Counted from the stretch's first letter, positions 52,773 to 61,739 are shown. The stretch is 64,000 bases of DNA from Alphaproteobacteria bacterium (GCA_020632885.1 JACKEQ010000003.1:563425-627424); one strand, 5' to 3'. Numbers and translations are program-made. The notes: generated by a model from the letters alone, not told the origin.

Positions 52773-53692
52773 CGGGCTTCCACCACGCCGGCCGGCGACC
52801 GGTGCACGTACCAGGCCACCGCGATCTCGGAGAGCCCCTGGAACAGCATCAGGGCGCCGCTGAACGCGCTGAACGCGAACGTGGCCGCGAGCACGACGCC
52901 GAAGTCCTGCTTCAGCGTGCCCGCCCAGAGGAGCTCGCCGAGCCCGGGGATGCCCACGACGACCTCGACGACGACGGCACCGGAGAGCACGTGGAGCAGG
53001 CGCCCCCGCATCTGGCCGATGAGGGCGGGCAGCACGTTCGGCATCGCGTTGGCGAACACGGACTCGCCGCGGAGCATGGCGATCTGGACGTACCGCTGCT
53101 TGACCTCCTCCTCGAAGGTGGTGCGCGTGCCGGTGACCGCGCCCGCGAGCGCACCATCGGCGAGCCCGAGCACCAACCCGCCGAGCAGGAGCTTCCAGCG
53201 GAGGGCCTCGTCGCCGCCGAAGGCGCCGAAGGTGATCTCGACGTACGCCGCCACGAGGAGCGCCAGGATGACAGCGGGCAGGAGCCCGATCGCCTGCCAG
53301 AGGAGGTCGACCCGCCTGGGCAGCAGCCCGAGGGCCGCATCCAACGTGCCCAGGAACAGGGGAATCGTCGCCCAGAGGACCAACAGGGCCGTGTTCGGCA
53401 CGGACCGGACCATCTCGTCGTACACGGGGCTACCGGCCATCAGGGTCCAGCTGCGCCCCATGTCCAGCGTGACGGCCTTGCTCATCCAGTCCAGGTAGAA
53501 GTGCAGGGGGCCCTGGTCGAGGTTCCAGCGCGCGGCCAGCGCCGCCGTGCCGTCGCACGTCTCCGGCGGACAGATGATGTTCGCGGGGTCGCCCGGGAGC
53601 GCCCAGAGCGCACCCGTGATGATCGCCGGCACCACGAGCGGGAGCAGAACGGCCGCGACGAGTCGGACCAGGGGCCGCATCCACCACGTCAA
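52769..53692 (-). CDS. Oligopeptide-type ABC transporter permease (DppB/OppB-like)
   Basis: 307 residues, about six membrane helices (LVAAVLLPLVVPAIITGALW, TALLVLWATIPLFLG, AIGLLPAVILALLVAAYVEI). The coupling segment is QIAMLRGESVFANAMPNVL, and GIPGLGELLWAG is the usual DppB C-terminal motif; PGDPANIICPP matches the N-terminal PGDP. The start is TTG at 53692 with GGAGGG eight bases upstream; the next ATG (53680) has no such site. A small insertion with paired Cys (CPPETCDG) lies on the periplasmic side. Confidence 0.92.
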   Translation of the reverse strand: MTWWMRPLVRLVAAVLLPLVVPAIITGALWALPGDPANIICPPETCDGTAALAARWNLDQGPLHFYLDWMSKAVTLDMGRSWTLMAGSPVYDEMVRSVPNTALLVLWATIPLFLGTLDAALGLLPRRVDLLWQAIGLLPAVILALLVAAYVEITFGAFGGDEALRWKLLLGGLVLGLADGALAGAVTGTRTTFEEEVKQRYVQIAMLRGESVFANAMPNVLPALIGQMRGRLLHVLSGAVVVEVVVGIPGLGELLWAGTLKQDFGVVLAATFAFSAFSGALMLFQGLSEIAVAWYVHRSPAGVVEAR

Positions 53693-53760
53693 CCGTTCGT
53701 CCCTCCGCGCGCGTCGGACGGGCTTCGTGCCCGTCCCGGCGCGCCGGCATCATACCACCG

Positions 53761-55332
53761 CTACAGCCGCCAGCCGTCGAACTCGGTGAAGTAGAAGTAC
53801 GGCGAGATCGTGTTGTTCCGGACCTCGTTCCGCCATGCGCTCTTCGTATCGAGCTTCCAAAGGAAGATGTACGGCAGGTCCTCGGCCAGGTACCGGTGCA
53901 GCTCGTGGTACGCGTCCTGGGCCTCGGTGTCGGTGTGCGCGTCGTCGTACTTGGCGAGGAGCTCGTCCACCTTCGGGTTGCTGTAGTTGAAGATGTTGAG
54001 CGCGCCGCGCCCGTTGCCCCGCGTGTGGAACATCGGGTTGACCTCTTCGACCACGCCGAAGGACCACTTCCCGATGAGCGCGTCGAACTCCTCGGCGAGC
54101 TGACCGGTGATCGCACGCTGCGTCCAGTCGTCGTTGTTCACCTTGTAGACCTGACGGTCGAACCCGCCCTCCTGGAGCTGGTTGCCCACCTGGTTCAGGA
54201 GGTCCTTGGCCTCGGTGTCGAGCGGCGCGTTCATGCCGAGCCGGAGGGTGATCGCCTCGCCCTCGTAGAGCCAGCGATCCGCCTGCTTGCTCGCACCCGC
54301 GGCGGTCATGAGCTGCTCGGCCTTGGCGCGATCGGCCTCGGGCCGCGGCTTGACGGCGCGGTTGTAGTACGGCGACGAGCCCACGAACGGACCCGAGACG
54401 AACTCGCACGGCGAGTTGGCGTCGTCGGACTTCACGCCGATCGCGAGCTCGCGGAGCTGGTTGCGGTCGAGCGTGAGATCGATGGCCTGCCGGACCTTCT
54501 GGTTGGCGAGCGCGCCCTTGTTGGTGTTGAGCGCGATGAACCACCACGAGCGGAGGTCGTACGACTTCAGCGCGACGTCGTCGGAGGCCCGGACGCCGGG
54601 ACGGTGCGCCGGCGCGACCGACACGAGGCCCTGGACGCCGCCGGTGAGCAGCGTGCGGACCTGGACGAAGGGGTCTCCGCCCTCCTGGGACTGCATGCTC
54701 TCGATGCGCGCGTTGTGGTGGGCGTTCGGGAAGGCCGTGTAGGTCACGGCCTGCCGGCCCTTGGCAGCCTTCATCGGGCCCGTGCCGACCGGCCTGGACG
54801 AGAAGTCGAGGTCGGGCGAGATGGCCGTGGAGTCGAACGTGTGGGCCGGCAGCACCGCGAAGGCGACCCGCTCACGGAGCTCGACGTACGCCTTCACGAA
54901 CTCGACGACGACAGCGTTCTCCTTGGGGAACGACTCGCAGCCGACGATCGACTCCCGGTACTCCTTCGCGATGGGCGAAGGGGTCTTGGGGTTGAGCATC
55001 GCGTCGATCGTGAAGCAGACGTCCTTCGGGCCGAAGGCCTTCCCGTCGTGCCACTTCACGCCGTCCTTCAGGTAGATCTTGAGCTTCTTCCCGTCCTCGA
55101 GCTTCTGGTACTTGAGCACCAGATTGCTCTTCAGCTCGTTCGTGATGGCCGAACGGAAGAAGAGCCGGTCGAAGACGAGCTCGTGGGTGCGGTGATCCAC
55201 CATGCCGCGCGCGAAGAGCGGGTTCATGGTGGTGGGCAGGGCCTCCTCGTAGAAGGAGACCGATCCCCCGGCGAGGAACAGGAGCCCTCCACACAGGCCG
55301 AGGGCAGACAGCACGTGGCGAGTGCGCGACAT
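53761..55332 (-). CDS. ABC transporter peptide-binding protein (SBP_bac_5 family)
   Basis: 523 residues. Signal peptide ending GLLFLAGGS without a lipobox Cys, so probably soluble in the periplasm. Family 5 binding-protein landmarks: TMNPLFARGMVDHRTHELV, DGVKWHDGKAFGPKDVCF, GTGPMKA, FIALNTNKGALANQKVRQAIDLT and a C-terminal YHELHRYLAEDLPYIFLW. The family binds di- and oligopeptides or nickel; the ligand is not predictable. It lies 13 bp after the lipoprotein gene and 68 bp before the permeases, the widest gap in this part of the run. Confidence 0.93.
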   Translation of the reverse strand: MSRTRHVLSALGLCGGLLFLAGGSVSFYEEALPTTMNPLFARGMVDHRTHELVFDRLFFRSAITNELKSNLVLKYQKLEDGKKLKIYLKDGVKWHDGKAFGPKDVCFTIDAMLNPKTPSPIAKEYRESIVGCESFPKENAVVVEFVKAYVELRERVAFAVLPAHTFDSTAISPDLDFSSRPVGTGPMKAAKGRQAVTYTAFPNAHHNARIESMQSQEGGDPFVQVRTLLTGGVQGLVSVAPAHRPGVRASDDVALKSYDLRSWWFIALNTNKGALANQKVRQAIDLTLDRNQLRELAIGVKSDDANSPCEFVSGPFVGSSPYYNRAVKPRPEADRAKAEQLMTAAGASKQADRWLYEGEAITLRLGMNAPLDTEAKDLLNQVGNQLQEGGFDRQVYKVNNDDWTQRAITGQLAEEFDALIGKWSFGVVEEVNPMFHTRGNGRGALNIFNYSNPKVDELLAKYDDAHTDTEAQDAYHELHRYLAEDLPYIFLWKLDTKSAWRNEVRNNTISPYFYFTEFDGWRL

Positions 55333-55345
55333 CTACGCGTTCTCC

Positions 55346-56695
55346 TTACATCCCGGGGGTTTCGACGCGCTCGCGGCTCACGCGGAGCGCCAGCACGTCC
55401 AGCCCGTACCGGGCCGCTTCGAGCGACGGATAGTAGGTCGCGTGGCGGTGGATGATCTCCTGCGCACGCGTGGGGTAGCGGTTTCCGGCGTCCCAGGCGC
55501 CCAACGCGATGAGGGCGGACGCATCGGAGGTGTGATCGAGGGACGAGTCGCGCGCGAGGATGCGGAGCTTGCCGCCGGTCTCACGGTCGCCCTCGACCTC
55601 GGCGAGGAGCGCCAGGTTGCGGAGCAGCCCGACCCGCGCCATGTCCGCGAACCAGCGGTGGTGCTGGCGGGTCTCGCCGTTGGTCTTCGCCGCGGAGCCG
55701 TCCAGGATGCCCTGGCGGAGCGCGGTGGCGACGTCGACGGCCCGATCGCTGTCGACCTTGCCGTCCACGCGGGAGGCCGCCGCGAGCTTCGCGAGGAGCG
55801 ACGTGCCCTCGTGGGCCGCCACGGCCCCGGCACCCTTCTCGCCCATGACGTCCGCCATGAAGGCGGCGTCCTGGGGCGTGAGGAAGTCGGAGGCGTAGAG
55901 GAACTCCTCGGTGAGCTCGCCTGTTCCCGAGACCGGGCCCTCGACCGGCAGCCGGTAGCGCGCGGTGTAGAGCTCGACCATCGCGGGCTCCGCGAGCTTG
56001 CGGGCCATCGCGTCGTGCCAGAGCGCCAGCGCCACGAGGCTCCCGGGATCGCCCATGTCCTGCGCGTGATCACCAGCACCCTGGACGGGCATGCTGTAGT
56101 GGGGAGCATCGGCCACGATGGGCCAGTTGCCCTGCTCGACCGGCGGGAGCTCGATCGGGAGGGCCGAGAGGCCCGGCGGCCACTTCGCGTCGCCCGCGAG
56201 CCATGCCTTCCAGGGCGCGTGCCAGGTGGAGGTGACATCCTCCACACCGTCGAGCTTCGCGCTCGCCGCACGGGCCTTGTCGAGGTCGCCATGCAGCGCC
56301 CAGGCCACCGCCAGCAGGTGCGATGCGCCGACCGGGTCGGTGTCCTGCGGGGTCTTGGCGTACGTCTCGATCGCGGCGTTGGCGCTCAGGAGCGCGGCCT
56401 GCCGGAACATCGTGGCCGCCTCGGCGTGCGGGCGGGCCGCCTTGCCACCGAGCTGCTCGGCGGCGTCGTGCAGGTTCCGCTTGGTGACGAACGTGATCCA
56501 GCCCGGGGTCTGGAGGTGGCTCCAGGTCGACTCGTCCGCGAGCTTCACCGCCCACGTCTGGCCGTAGTCCACGTCGGGAGCGACCGCCTCGTGCGTGGGG
56601 GCCACGTTCTGCGTGCTGGGCTGGGAACCTCCCGAGCACGCGAACCAGGCCGCCCCGATACCGACCAGGGCGGCCGGGAGGATGAGCTTTCGCAT
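55346..56695 (-). CDS. Lipoprotein with helical repeats, partner of the TolA-like protein
   Basis: 449 residues. The signal ends in a lipobox-like WFAC, then a Ser/Pro linker and a long helical body with TPR-like units (AAEQLGGKAARPHAEAATMF, ALHGDLDKARAASAKLDG, VGLLRNLALLAEVEGD). No catalytic motif is visible. It begins one base after the stop of the TolA-like gene (TGACATG), so the two are translated together, and leads directly to the binding-protein gene. It may hold the periplasmic components together (inference). Confidence 0.78.
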   Translation of the reverse strand: MRKLILPAALVGIGAAWFACSGGSQPSTQNVAPTHEAVAPDVDYGQTWAVKLADESTWSHLQTPGWITFVTKRNLHDAAEQLGGKAARPHAEAATMFRQAALLSANAAIETYAKTPQDTDPVGASHLLAVAWALHGDLDKARAASAKLDGVEDVTSTWHAPWKAWLAGDAKWPPGLSALPIELPPVEQGNWPIVADAPHYSMPVQGAGDHAQDMGDPGSLVALALWHDAMARKLAEPAMVELYTARYRLPVEGPVSGTGELTEEFLYASDFLTPQDAAFMADVMGEKGAGAVAAHEGTSLLAKLAAASRVDGKVDSDRAVDVATALRQGILDGSAAKTNGETRQHHRWFADMARVGLLRNLALLAEVEGDRETGGKLRILARDSSLDHTSDASALIALGAWDAGNRYPTRAQEIIHRHATYYPSLEAARYGLDVLALRVSRERVETPGM

Positions 56696-56696
56696 G

Positions 56697-58568
56697 TCAG
56701 CCGGCCTCGCAGTACTTCTTGGTGGCCGCGGCCGACTTGCAGGTGTTGAGGGCGTCGGTGGTGTCCTTGTCGGCCACCTTGGCGTACTCGTACCACTCGC
56801 GCGCGAAGACCTTGGTGCGGTCACGCGCCTCCTTCACCTTCTCGTTGGACTCGTCGGTGGGGTTGGCAGCGTGCTTGTTCTCGAGGTCCTGCCAGATCTT
56901 CTGGGCAGCGACCGTGCGCACCTTGTAGAGCCGGTAGACGTTGGTGGTGTACGTGCTCCCGGTCCACACGGCGCGGTTCTCGAGCGCGACGTCCGCCCAC
57001 CGGATCGCCTGGTAGGCCGAGCCCGCGCCCTTCTTGGAGAGCTGGAGCGCGTACTTGTAGCAGAGGTCGGGGTCCGACTGGTCGATCTGCTCGAGGTGGC
57101 GCTTCATCAGGCGCTCCCACTCGTCGCGGTTCGTCGCGAACGCGTTGGCCATGAGCAGCCGGCTGATGCGGCTCTTCTCGGTCTGCCGATCGGACGCGGA
57201 CAGGCGGCCCTCGAGGCACTGGGTGACACCGGCGTCGAGCTTGCCGAGGGCGGCCTTCGGCTCGAGCTGGACGAGGTCCGAGCAGTCACCGGAAGCGACG
57301 GCTCCCTCCCCTTCCTTCTCGGCAGGCGCGACCTGATCGCCCTTCTCGGCGGCGAGCTTGGCGGCCTGCTCGTCGGCGATCTTCTGACGATCGGCATCGG
57401 CCTTGGCCTGGGCCTCCGCCTTGCGCCGGGCTTCCTCCTCCTCGGCCTTCTTGCGAGCGGCCTCGGCAGCCTGACGCGCGGCCTCCTCGGCCTTCCGCTT
57501 GGCCTCGTCCTCGGCCTTCTTGCGATCCTCCTCGGCCTTGCGCTGCTCCGCCTCGAGGCGCTTGCGCTCCTCCTCGTCCTTGGCGGCCTTCGCGCGCTCA
57601 GCGGCTTCGGCGGCACGCTTCGCGGCCTCCTCCTGCTGCTTCCGCGCCTCCTCCTCGGCCTTCTTGCGAGCTTCGTCCGCGGCGCGGCGCTGCTCCTCTT
57701 CGGCGGCCTTCTTCCGGGCCTCCTCGGCCTTCCGGGCCTCCTCGGCCTTCCGGGCCTCCTCGGCCTCCTTGCGCTTGCGGTCCTCCTCGGCCTTGCGGGC
57801 ATCGGCGGCGGCCTGCTCGGCGGCCTTCTTCTTCTCGGCCTCCTGCTTCTCGCGCTCCATCCGCATCCGGTCGGCCTCGGCAGCCTCGGCCTCGGCACGC
57901 TTCTGGGCCTCCGCCGCGGCGTTCGCCTCGGCCTGGAGACGCTTGCGCTCGGCGTCGCTGGCGGCCTTCTGGACCTGCTCCATGGCCTTCTGCGCCGCGC
58001 GGGCACGCTCGTCCGCCTCGCGCTTCCGGCGCTCCGACTCGCGGCGTGCACGCTCGGCCTCCTCGGCGGCGCGCTGCTCCGCGCGACGGGACTCGGCCTC
58101 TTCGAGACGCTTCTGCTCGGCCTCGATGCGCGCGCGCTCCGCCTCGGGATCGAAGAACGCGTCGGCGGTGCCGTCGTTGGACCCGGAAGACGGCGCGGGC
58201 TCAGGGGTGCCGGGCTCGGGCGGCGTGCCGGGCTCCGGCTCGGTGCCCGTGTTGGCGGCGACCGGACCCGGCTCGGGCTCCTCCGAGATCCGCTTCACCG
58301 GACCCTCGGGGTACTTCGAGAGCTCGACGAACGGCGAGAACCCGGAGGTGGGCTGCAGATCGAACCAGCCCACGCGCATCTCCGCCGTGACGGGGAACCC
58401 CTGGCTGTCCTTCTGGAGATCGGGCTGCACGGTGCTGTCCGACTGGATGCAGCCCATCCACCCGTCCTGGCAGGGGAAGGCTGGGCTCGCGGCGGAGAAT
58501 CCCGACCACGACTGCGCGAGAGCCAGGTTGGGCAGCAGGAGGGTGAGCAGCAGGAGGCGGTTGCGCAT
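56697..58568 (-). CDS. TolA-like coiled-coil protein with five-cysteine C-terminal domain
   Basis: 623 residues. Signal peptide (LLLLTLLLPNLALA), a ~110-residue N-terminal domain with paired Cys (FPCQDGWMGC), a Pro/Glu linker, then about 260 residues (~145-405) of charged Ala/Glu/Lys/Arg coiled coil of TolA type (EEARKAEEARKAEEARK). The C-terminal domain (430-623) matches the lipoprotein at 4262-5047, with five conserved Cys (429, 451, 503, 610, 620). Unlike TolA, which is anchored by an N-terminal helix, this one appears to be exported. An 18-bp repeat in the DNA (57721-57770) reflects the coil. Probably spans the periplasm. Confidence 0.85.
   Translation of the reverse strand: MRNRLLLLTLLLPNLALAQSWSGFSAASPAFPCQDGWMGCIQSDSTVQPDLQKDSQGFPVTAEMRVGWFDLQPTSGFSPFVELSKYPEGPVKRISEEPEPGPVAANTGTEPEPGTPPEPGTPEPAPSSGSNDGTADAFFDPEAERARIEAEQKRLEEAESRRAEQRAAEEAERARRESERRKREADERARAAQKAMEQVQKAASDAERKRLQAEANAAAEAQKRAEAEAAEADRMRMEREKQEAEKKKAAEQAAADARKAEEDRKRKEAEEARKAEEARKAEEARKKAAEEEQRRAADEARKKAEEEARKQQEEAAKRAAEAAERAKAAKDEEERKRLEAEQRKAEEDRKKAEDEAKRKAEEAARQAAEAARKKAEEEEARRKAEAQAKADADRQKIADEQAAKLAAEKGDQVAPAEKEGEGAVASGDCSDLVQLEPKAALGKLDAGVTQCLEGRLSASDRQTEKSRISRLLMANAFATNRDEWERLMKRHLEQIDQSDPDLCYKYALQLSKKGAGSAYQAIRWADVALENRAVWTGSTYTTNVYRLYKVRTVAAQKIWQDLENKHAANPTDESNEKVKEARDRTKVFAREWYEYAKVADKDTTDALNTCKSAAATKKYCEAG
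57721..57770 (-). repeat. 18-bp tandem repeat encoding coiled coil
   Basis: The unit GGCCTTCCGGGCCTCCTC occurs about three times and encodes the EEARKA hexapeptide in the TolA-like coil. The copies are nearly identical, so the coil length may vary between strains. Confidence 0.65.
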
Positions 58569-58575
58569 GGATGGC

Positions 58576-59022
58576 CTACTTGTCGAGGGGGACGTCGCGA
58601 TCGAAGTTGATGCCGGGCTCGTTCTCGAACTCCTCGTCGAGGGTGAGCTCCATCTTCTCCAGGTGCACGATGTGGAGGTTGCGACGCTTCCTCACCAGCA
58701 GGCTGGTCTCGTGGTTCTTGTAGCCGGGGGCGGAGACCTCGAAGGTGAGGACCATGCCCTTCTCGAACAGGAGCTCCGACCCGTCCGCCATGTAGAGGAC
58801 ATTCTCGGTCCAGCGCCCGTTGTCGGCGTTGACCCGGTGGCGCTCGGCCTCCTTGGGGTGGCGGACGACCGCCGTGGACACGACACCGTCGGTGGCAGCG
58901 TCGCGGACCTCGATGGTGACGGGGACACCGGCATCCTCGGCGAAGGCAGGCGCCCCGAGGGCCAGCCCGGCTGCCAGAGCCGCACCGGAGACCATGGAGA
59001 ACAGGCTTTGCTTGCGGGTCAT
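58576..59022 (-). CDS. Small exported PEGA-like beta protein
   Basis: 148 residues. Clear signal peptide (MVSGAALAAGLALGAPAFA), then a beta-sandwich-like domain (VPVTIEVRDAATDGVVSTA, GMVLTFEVSAPGYKNHETSL) of the PEGA / carboxypeptidase-regulatory type. Such domains usually bind envelope surfaces or serve as spacers. Its ATG overlaps the stop of the upstream lipoprotein gene (TGATG), and it is followed after 7 bp by the TolA-like gene. Confidence 0.78.
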   Translation of the reverse strand: MTRKQSLFSMVSGAALAAGLALGAPAFAEDAGVPVTIEVRDAATDGVVSTAVVRHPKEAERHRVNADNGRWTENVLYMADGSELLFEKGMVLTFEVSAPGYKNHETSLLVRKRRNLHIVHLEKMELTLDEEFENEPGINFDRDVPLDK

Positions 59023-60071
59023 CACTTCATCCTCTCCCTGACCGGGCTGTCGCGGGGCGCATGCTTGACGGCTTCGTCCTTCAGGCCCTGCACCTCCAGA
59101 CCCTTCACGACCGAAATGGATTCCAGATCCTTCGCGAGACGCTTCGCGACCTCGGCGTCCTTGCACAGCGCGATCGCGGTGCCGATCGCGTCCGCGAGGC
59201 CCTGACCGGGCGCTCCGGCCTCCTCGAGCTGGTCGAAGATCCGCAGGCCCTTCTCGTACTCGCCCTCGGCGATCGCCACCATCGCGAGGACCGCCTGGCG
59301 ACGCCAGGCCTGATCGGGCGACGGGAGCTCGGTCATGTCCGCGAGGAGCGCGCTGGCGACCGCCGGGTGGCCGCTCGTGACGGCGCGACCGGCCCAGAGG
59401 AGCTGGAGCTCCGCCTTGCGCTGATCGTCGTCGTACTCGACCTGCGGGATGACCTCGGCGGCCTGCTCACAAGCGGACGAACGGTCGCCGAGGGCCCACA
59501 GCGCCGTGATCTCCGCGAGGGCCTCGTTGTCCGGGCCGCCGTTGACGAGCTCCAGGTACTTGGTGGCCGTGGCGCCCACGGCCCCGGGGGTGCCCTGGAC
59601 CTCCTGGAGGAGCTTGCGCGCGGCGTCCTGGTCGAAGCTCGTGAGGTGGACCTCCGCCGCCATGAGCTTGCCCTCGGGCAGACCGCTCGCGAGGGCGTGC
59701 TTCTTCACGTCGTCGAGCTTGCGGGCCTTCCGGGCGATGATCGCGCGCCGGAGGTTGATGGCGGGGAGCTCCTCGGGCTTGGCCTTCTCGGCGGCCGCGG
59801 CGAGGACGGAGTCCGCCTTGTCGAGCTCGTCGCGCGAGAAGAGGACGAAGGCGAGGTGGCTGGCGGACTCCACGTCGAGCGACGCGGGGTCCTTGTCCTT
59901 CAGGTCCTGGTACACGCCGGGGAGGTCCTGGTCCTTCATCTTCTCGACCGTCGCGGGGTCGATTCCCCCACCGCCGGACAGCGAGCCGATGATGTCACCG
60001 CAGCCCGCGAGGATGGCGAGGAACGTCAGACCGCCCAGCACGCGCCAGGCCTTGCGCTGCGTCGACCTCAC
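59022..60071 (-). CDS. TPR lipoprotein heading the transporter/TolA run
   Basis: 349 residues. Lipobox ILAGC followed by TPR-like helices over the whole length (VSTASHLAF-type pairs: ESASHLAFVLFSRDELDKAD, KAKPEELPAINLRRAI, QVEYDDDQRKAELQLLWAG). The GTG at 60071 has GAGGAGG six bases upstream, which decides it over earlier in-frame starts. It is the first gene of the long minus-strand run and is divergent from the kinase gene. An outer-membrane scaffold role is likely but inferred. Confidence 0.8.
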   Translation of the reverse strand: MRSTQRKAWRVLGGLTFLAILAGCGDIIGSLSGGGGIDPATVEKMKDQDLPGVYQDLKDKDPASLDVESASHLAFVLFSRDELDKADSVLAAAAEKAKPEELPAINLRRAIIARKARKLDDVKKHALASGLPEGKLMAAEVHLTSFDQDAARKLLQEVQGTPGAVGATATKYLELVNGGPDNEALAEITALWALGDRSSACEQAAEVIPQVEYDDDQRKAELQLLWAGRAVTSGHPAVASALLADMTELPSPDQAWRRQAVLAMVAIAEGEYEKGLRIFDQLEEAGAPGQGLADAIGTAIALCKDAEVAKRLAKDLESISVVKGLEVQGLKDEAVKHAPRDSPVRERMK

Positions 60072-60266
60072 CGGCAGCCTCCTCGATGACGGATCTCTCG
60101 GACCGGTCGAGCCGGCCGCGAAGGGTGCGTGGGGGGCGGAAAGGGCATCGGGTTTCGGCTCTCCAAGCTGGACGGGTGGGTCCTGGCCCGCCCATAGATG
60201 CCACAGGTACGGGCGTCGACGCAACATGCTACCCTTGCGTCGCTCGTGCGGACCTCGGCCACCAGG
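60072..60266. promoter_or_regulatory. Divergent control region between kinase and transporter/TolA run
   Basis: 195 bp between two divergent units. GGTACGGGCGTCGACGCAA and TGCTACCCT (about 60229-60237; a possible extended -10 for the kinase) are visible, but no clean -35. Because the first ribosome site of the minus-strand run lies at its edge, the promoter of that eleven-gene run should be here. Confidence 0.35.
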
Positions 60267-61739
60267 ATGTCAGAACCCACCCAGAGTCCGGTTCGTGTGC
60301 TGCTTCTCCGGGAAGTGGCCACGGGACCGGTGGCCGCGGCCTTCGTCGCGGAACGATGGACGCGCGAGGGCTCGAGCCTCGCGGTGGTGAAGGTCCTCCG
60401 TGATCCCACTCCCGCCGAGCGCCTGTTCCCCCTCCGGGAGCGCTCGGGCATGCTCGGGGCCCTGCGCCACCGGCACATCGTCACGGTCGACCAGGTCGTC
60501 GACATCGACGGGCACTTCGGTCTCCTGGCCCCCTACGTGGACGGGATGGACCTCCTCGACTGGATGGGGGTCCTCCGCGAGCAGGGCACCACGGTGCCGC
60601 CGCGGGTCGTGTGCGAGGTGCTGCGGGCCATCGCCGTGGCGCTCGACGCCGCGCTCTCCCGGGTGCCCTGGGGCGAAGACGACGCGCTCGCCCTCCCCCA
60701 CGGCGACCTGAAGCCCGGCAACGTGATGGTCGACCGCGACGGCGAGCTCAAGGTGCTGGACTTCGGCACCGGCGCGAGCGCGCTCGCCATGGAGGAGGTG
60801 CCGAACGTGCGGAGCGCGCGCACGTACATGGCGCCCGAGCGCGCGGCCACGGGCCCGACGCAGGAGGCCGACGTCTACGCGCTCGGCATCATGGGCATCG
60901 AGCTCCTCGCGGACCGCTGGATCCACGGCATCTCCGAGAACGTGGAGGATCACGACCTCCAGCTCGGCCAGCTCGTGAAGCGACTCGACTTCACCATGCG
61001 CTCCGAGGCCGACGAGCAGACCCTGCGCAGCCTGCTCCTGAAGATGGTGGCGCACGCGCCGTCCGCGCGTCCGCGCGCGGCGGTGGTCGCGCAGACCCTC
61101 CGTCGGCTGGCGGATCGCGCGCCCGGCCCGAGCCTCGAGTCCTTCGCCCACGAGCACTGCCTTCCGTACCTCTCGAACGTGCCGGAGAACCCGGACACCG
61201 GGCTCATGGTGCAGGTCACCCCGGTGTGGGCCGACACGCGCGCGGTCACCCTCCAGGAGGGTCCGGAGCCCGACGACGACACGAACACCATGGGCCCCGG
61301 AGACTTCGGGCGCCTCATGGAGGACGAGGTCACCAACCCCGCCTTCCTGGTGGACAGCCGGTCCTGGAGCCGCGCGTCCCTCTCGTTGACCGATCAGGTG
61401 GCCGACGAGACCGAGAAGGCGATCGAGGCCGCCCGCCAGGCCCGGAAGCTGGACTTCGCCGTCGACTTCGACGGCATCCCGTTCTACGACACCGAGGACG
61501 AGGTCCCCACCGCCGGGCCACCCAGGGGCGAGCAGGGCCAGCCGGAGCCCGAGCCGCCCGCACCGGTGGAGGACGTCGAGCCGGACCTCGTGCTCGAGCC
61601 GGCGATCATCCCGCAGCGCCCGCTCTGGCAGCGCACCTGGGTGATCGGCCTGGCGCTCGCGATGTCGTTCGGTGCGTTCATCGCCGTGAGCGCGGTGCTG
61701 GTGGGCCTCGCGGTGGGCGCCTTCCTCATGACGCTCTGA
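60267..61739 (+). CDS. Ser/Thr protein kinase with C-terminal membrane anchor
   Basis: 490 residues. The kinase domain shows VVK (Lys42), HGDLKPGN (Asp147; Gly replaces Arg of HRD), LDFGTG (Asp165) and APER. The glycine-rich loop is poorly conserved (LREVATGPVAAAF). A long acidic, Pro-rich linker leads to one C-terminal transmembrane helix (about 460-485). The kinase domain would therefore be cytoplasmic with a tail at the membrane. It faces the promoter of the envelope-transporter run, which may be a regulatory link. ATG 60267 gives MSEPTQ; an in-frame earlier ATG (60198) lacks a ribosome site. Confidence 0.88.
   Translation: MSEPTQSPVRVLLLREVATGPVAAAFVAERWTREGSSLAVVKVLRDPTPAERLFPLRERSGMLGALRHRHIVTVDQVVDIDGHFGLLAPYVDGMDLLDWMGVLREQGTTVPPRVVCEVLRAIAVALDAALSRVPWGEDDALALPHGDLKPGNVMVDRDGELKVLDFGTGASALAMEEVPNVRSARTYMAPERAATGPTQEADVYALGIMGIELLADRWIHGISENVEDHDLQLGQLVKRLDFTMRSEADEQTLRSLLLKMVAHAPSARPRAAVVAQTLRRLADRAPGPSLESFAHEHCLPYLSNVPENPDTGLMVQVTPVWADTRAVTLQEGPEPDDDTNTMGPGDFGRLMEDEVTNPAFLVDSRSWSRASLSLTDQVADETEKAIEAARQARKLDFAVDFDGIPFYDTEDEVPTAGPPRGEQGQPEPEPPAPVEDVEPDLVLEPAIIPQRPLWQRTWVIGLALAMSFGAFIAVSAVLVGLAVGAFLMTL

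Noticed and set aside
50381..55332. Nickel importer (Nik) rather than peptide importer
   Set aside because: Family 5 binding proteins serve both, but no nickel enzyme, NikR or His-rich motif is nearby; left as peptide-type.
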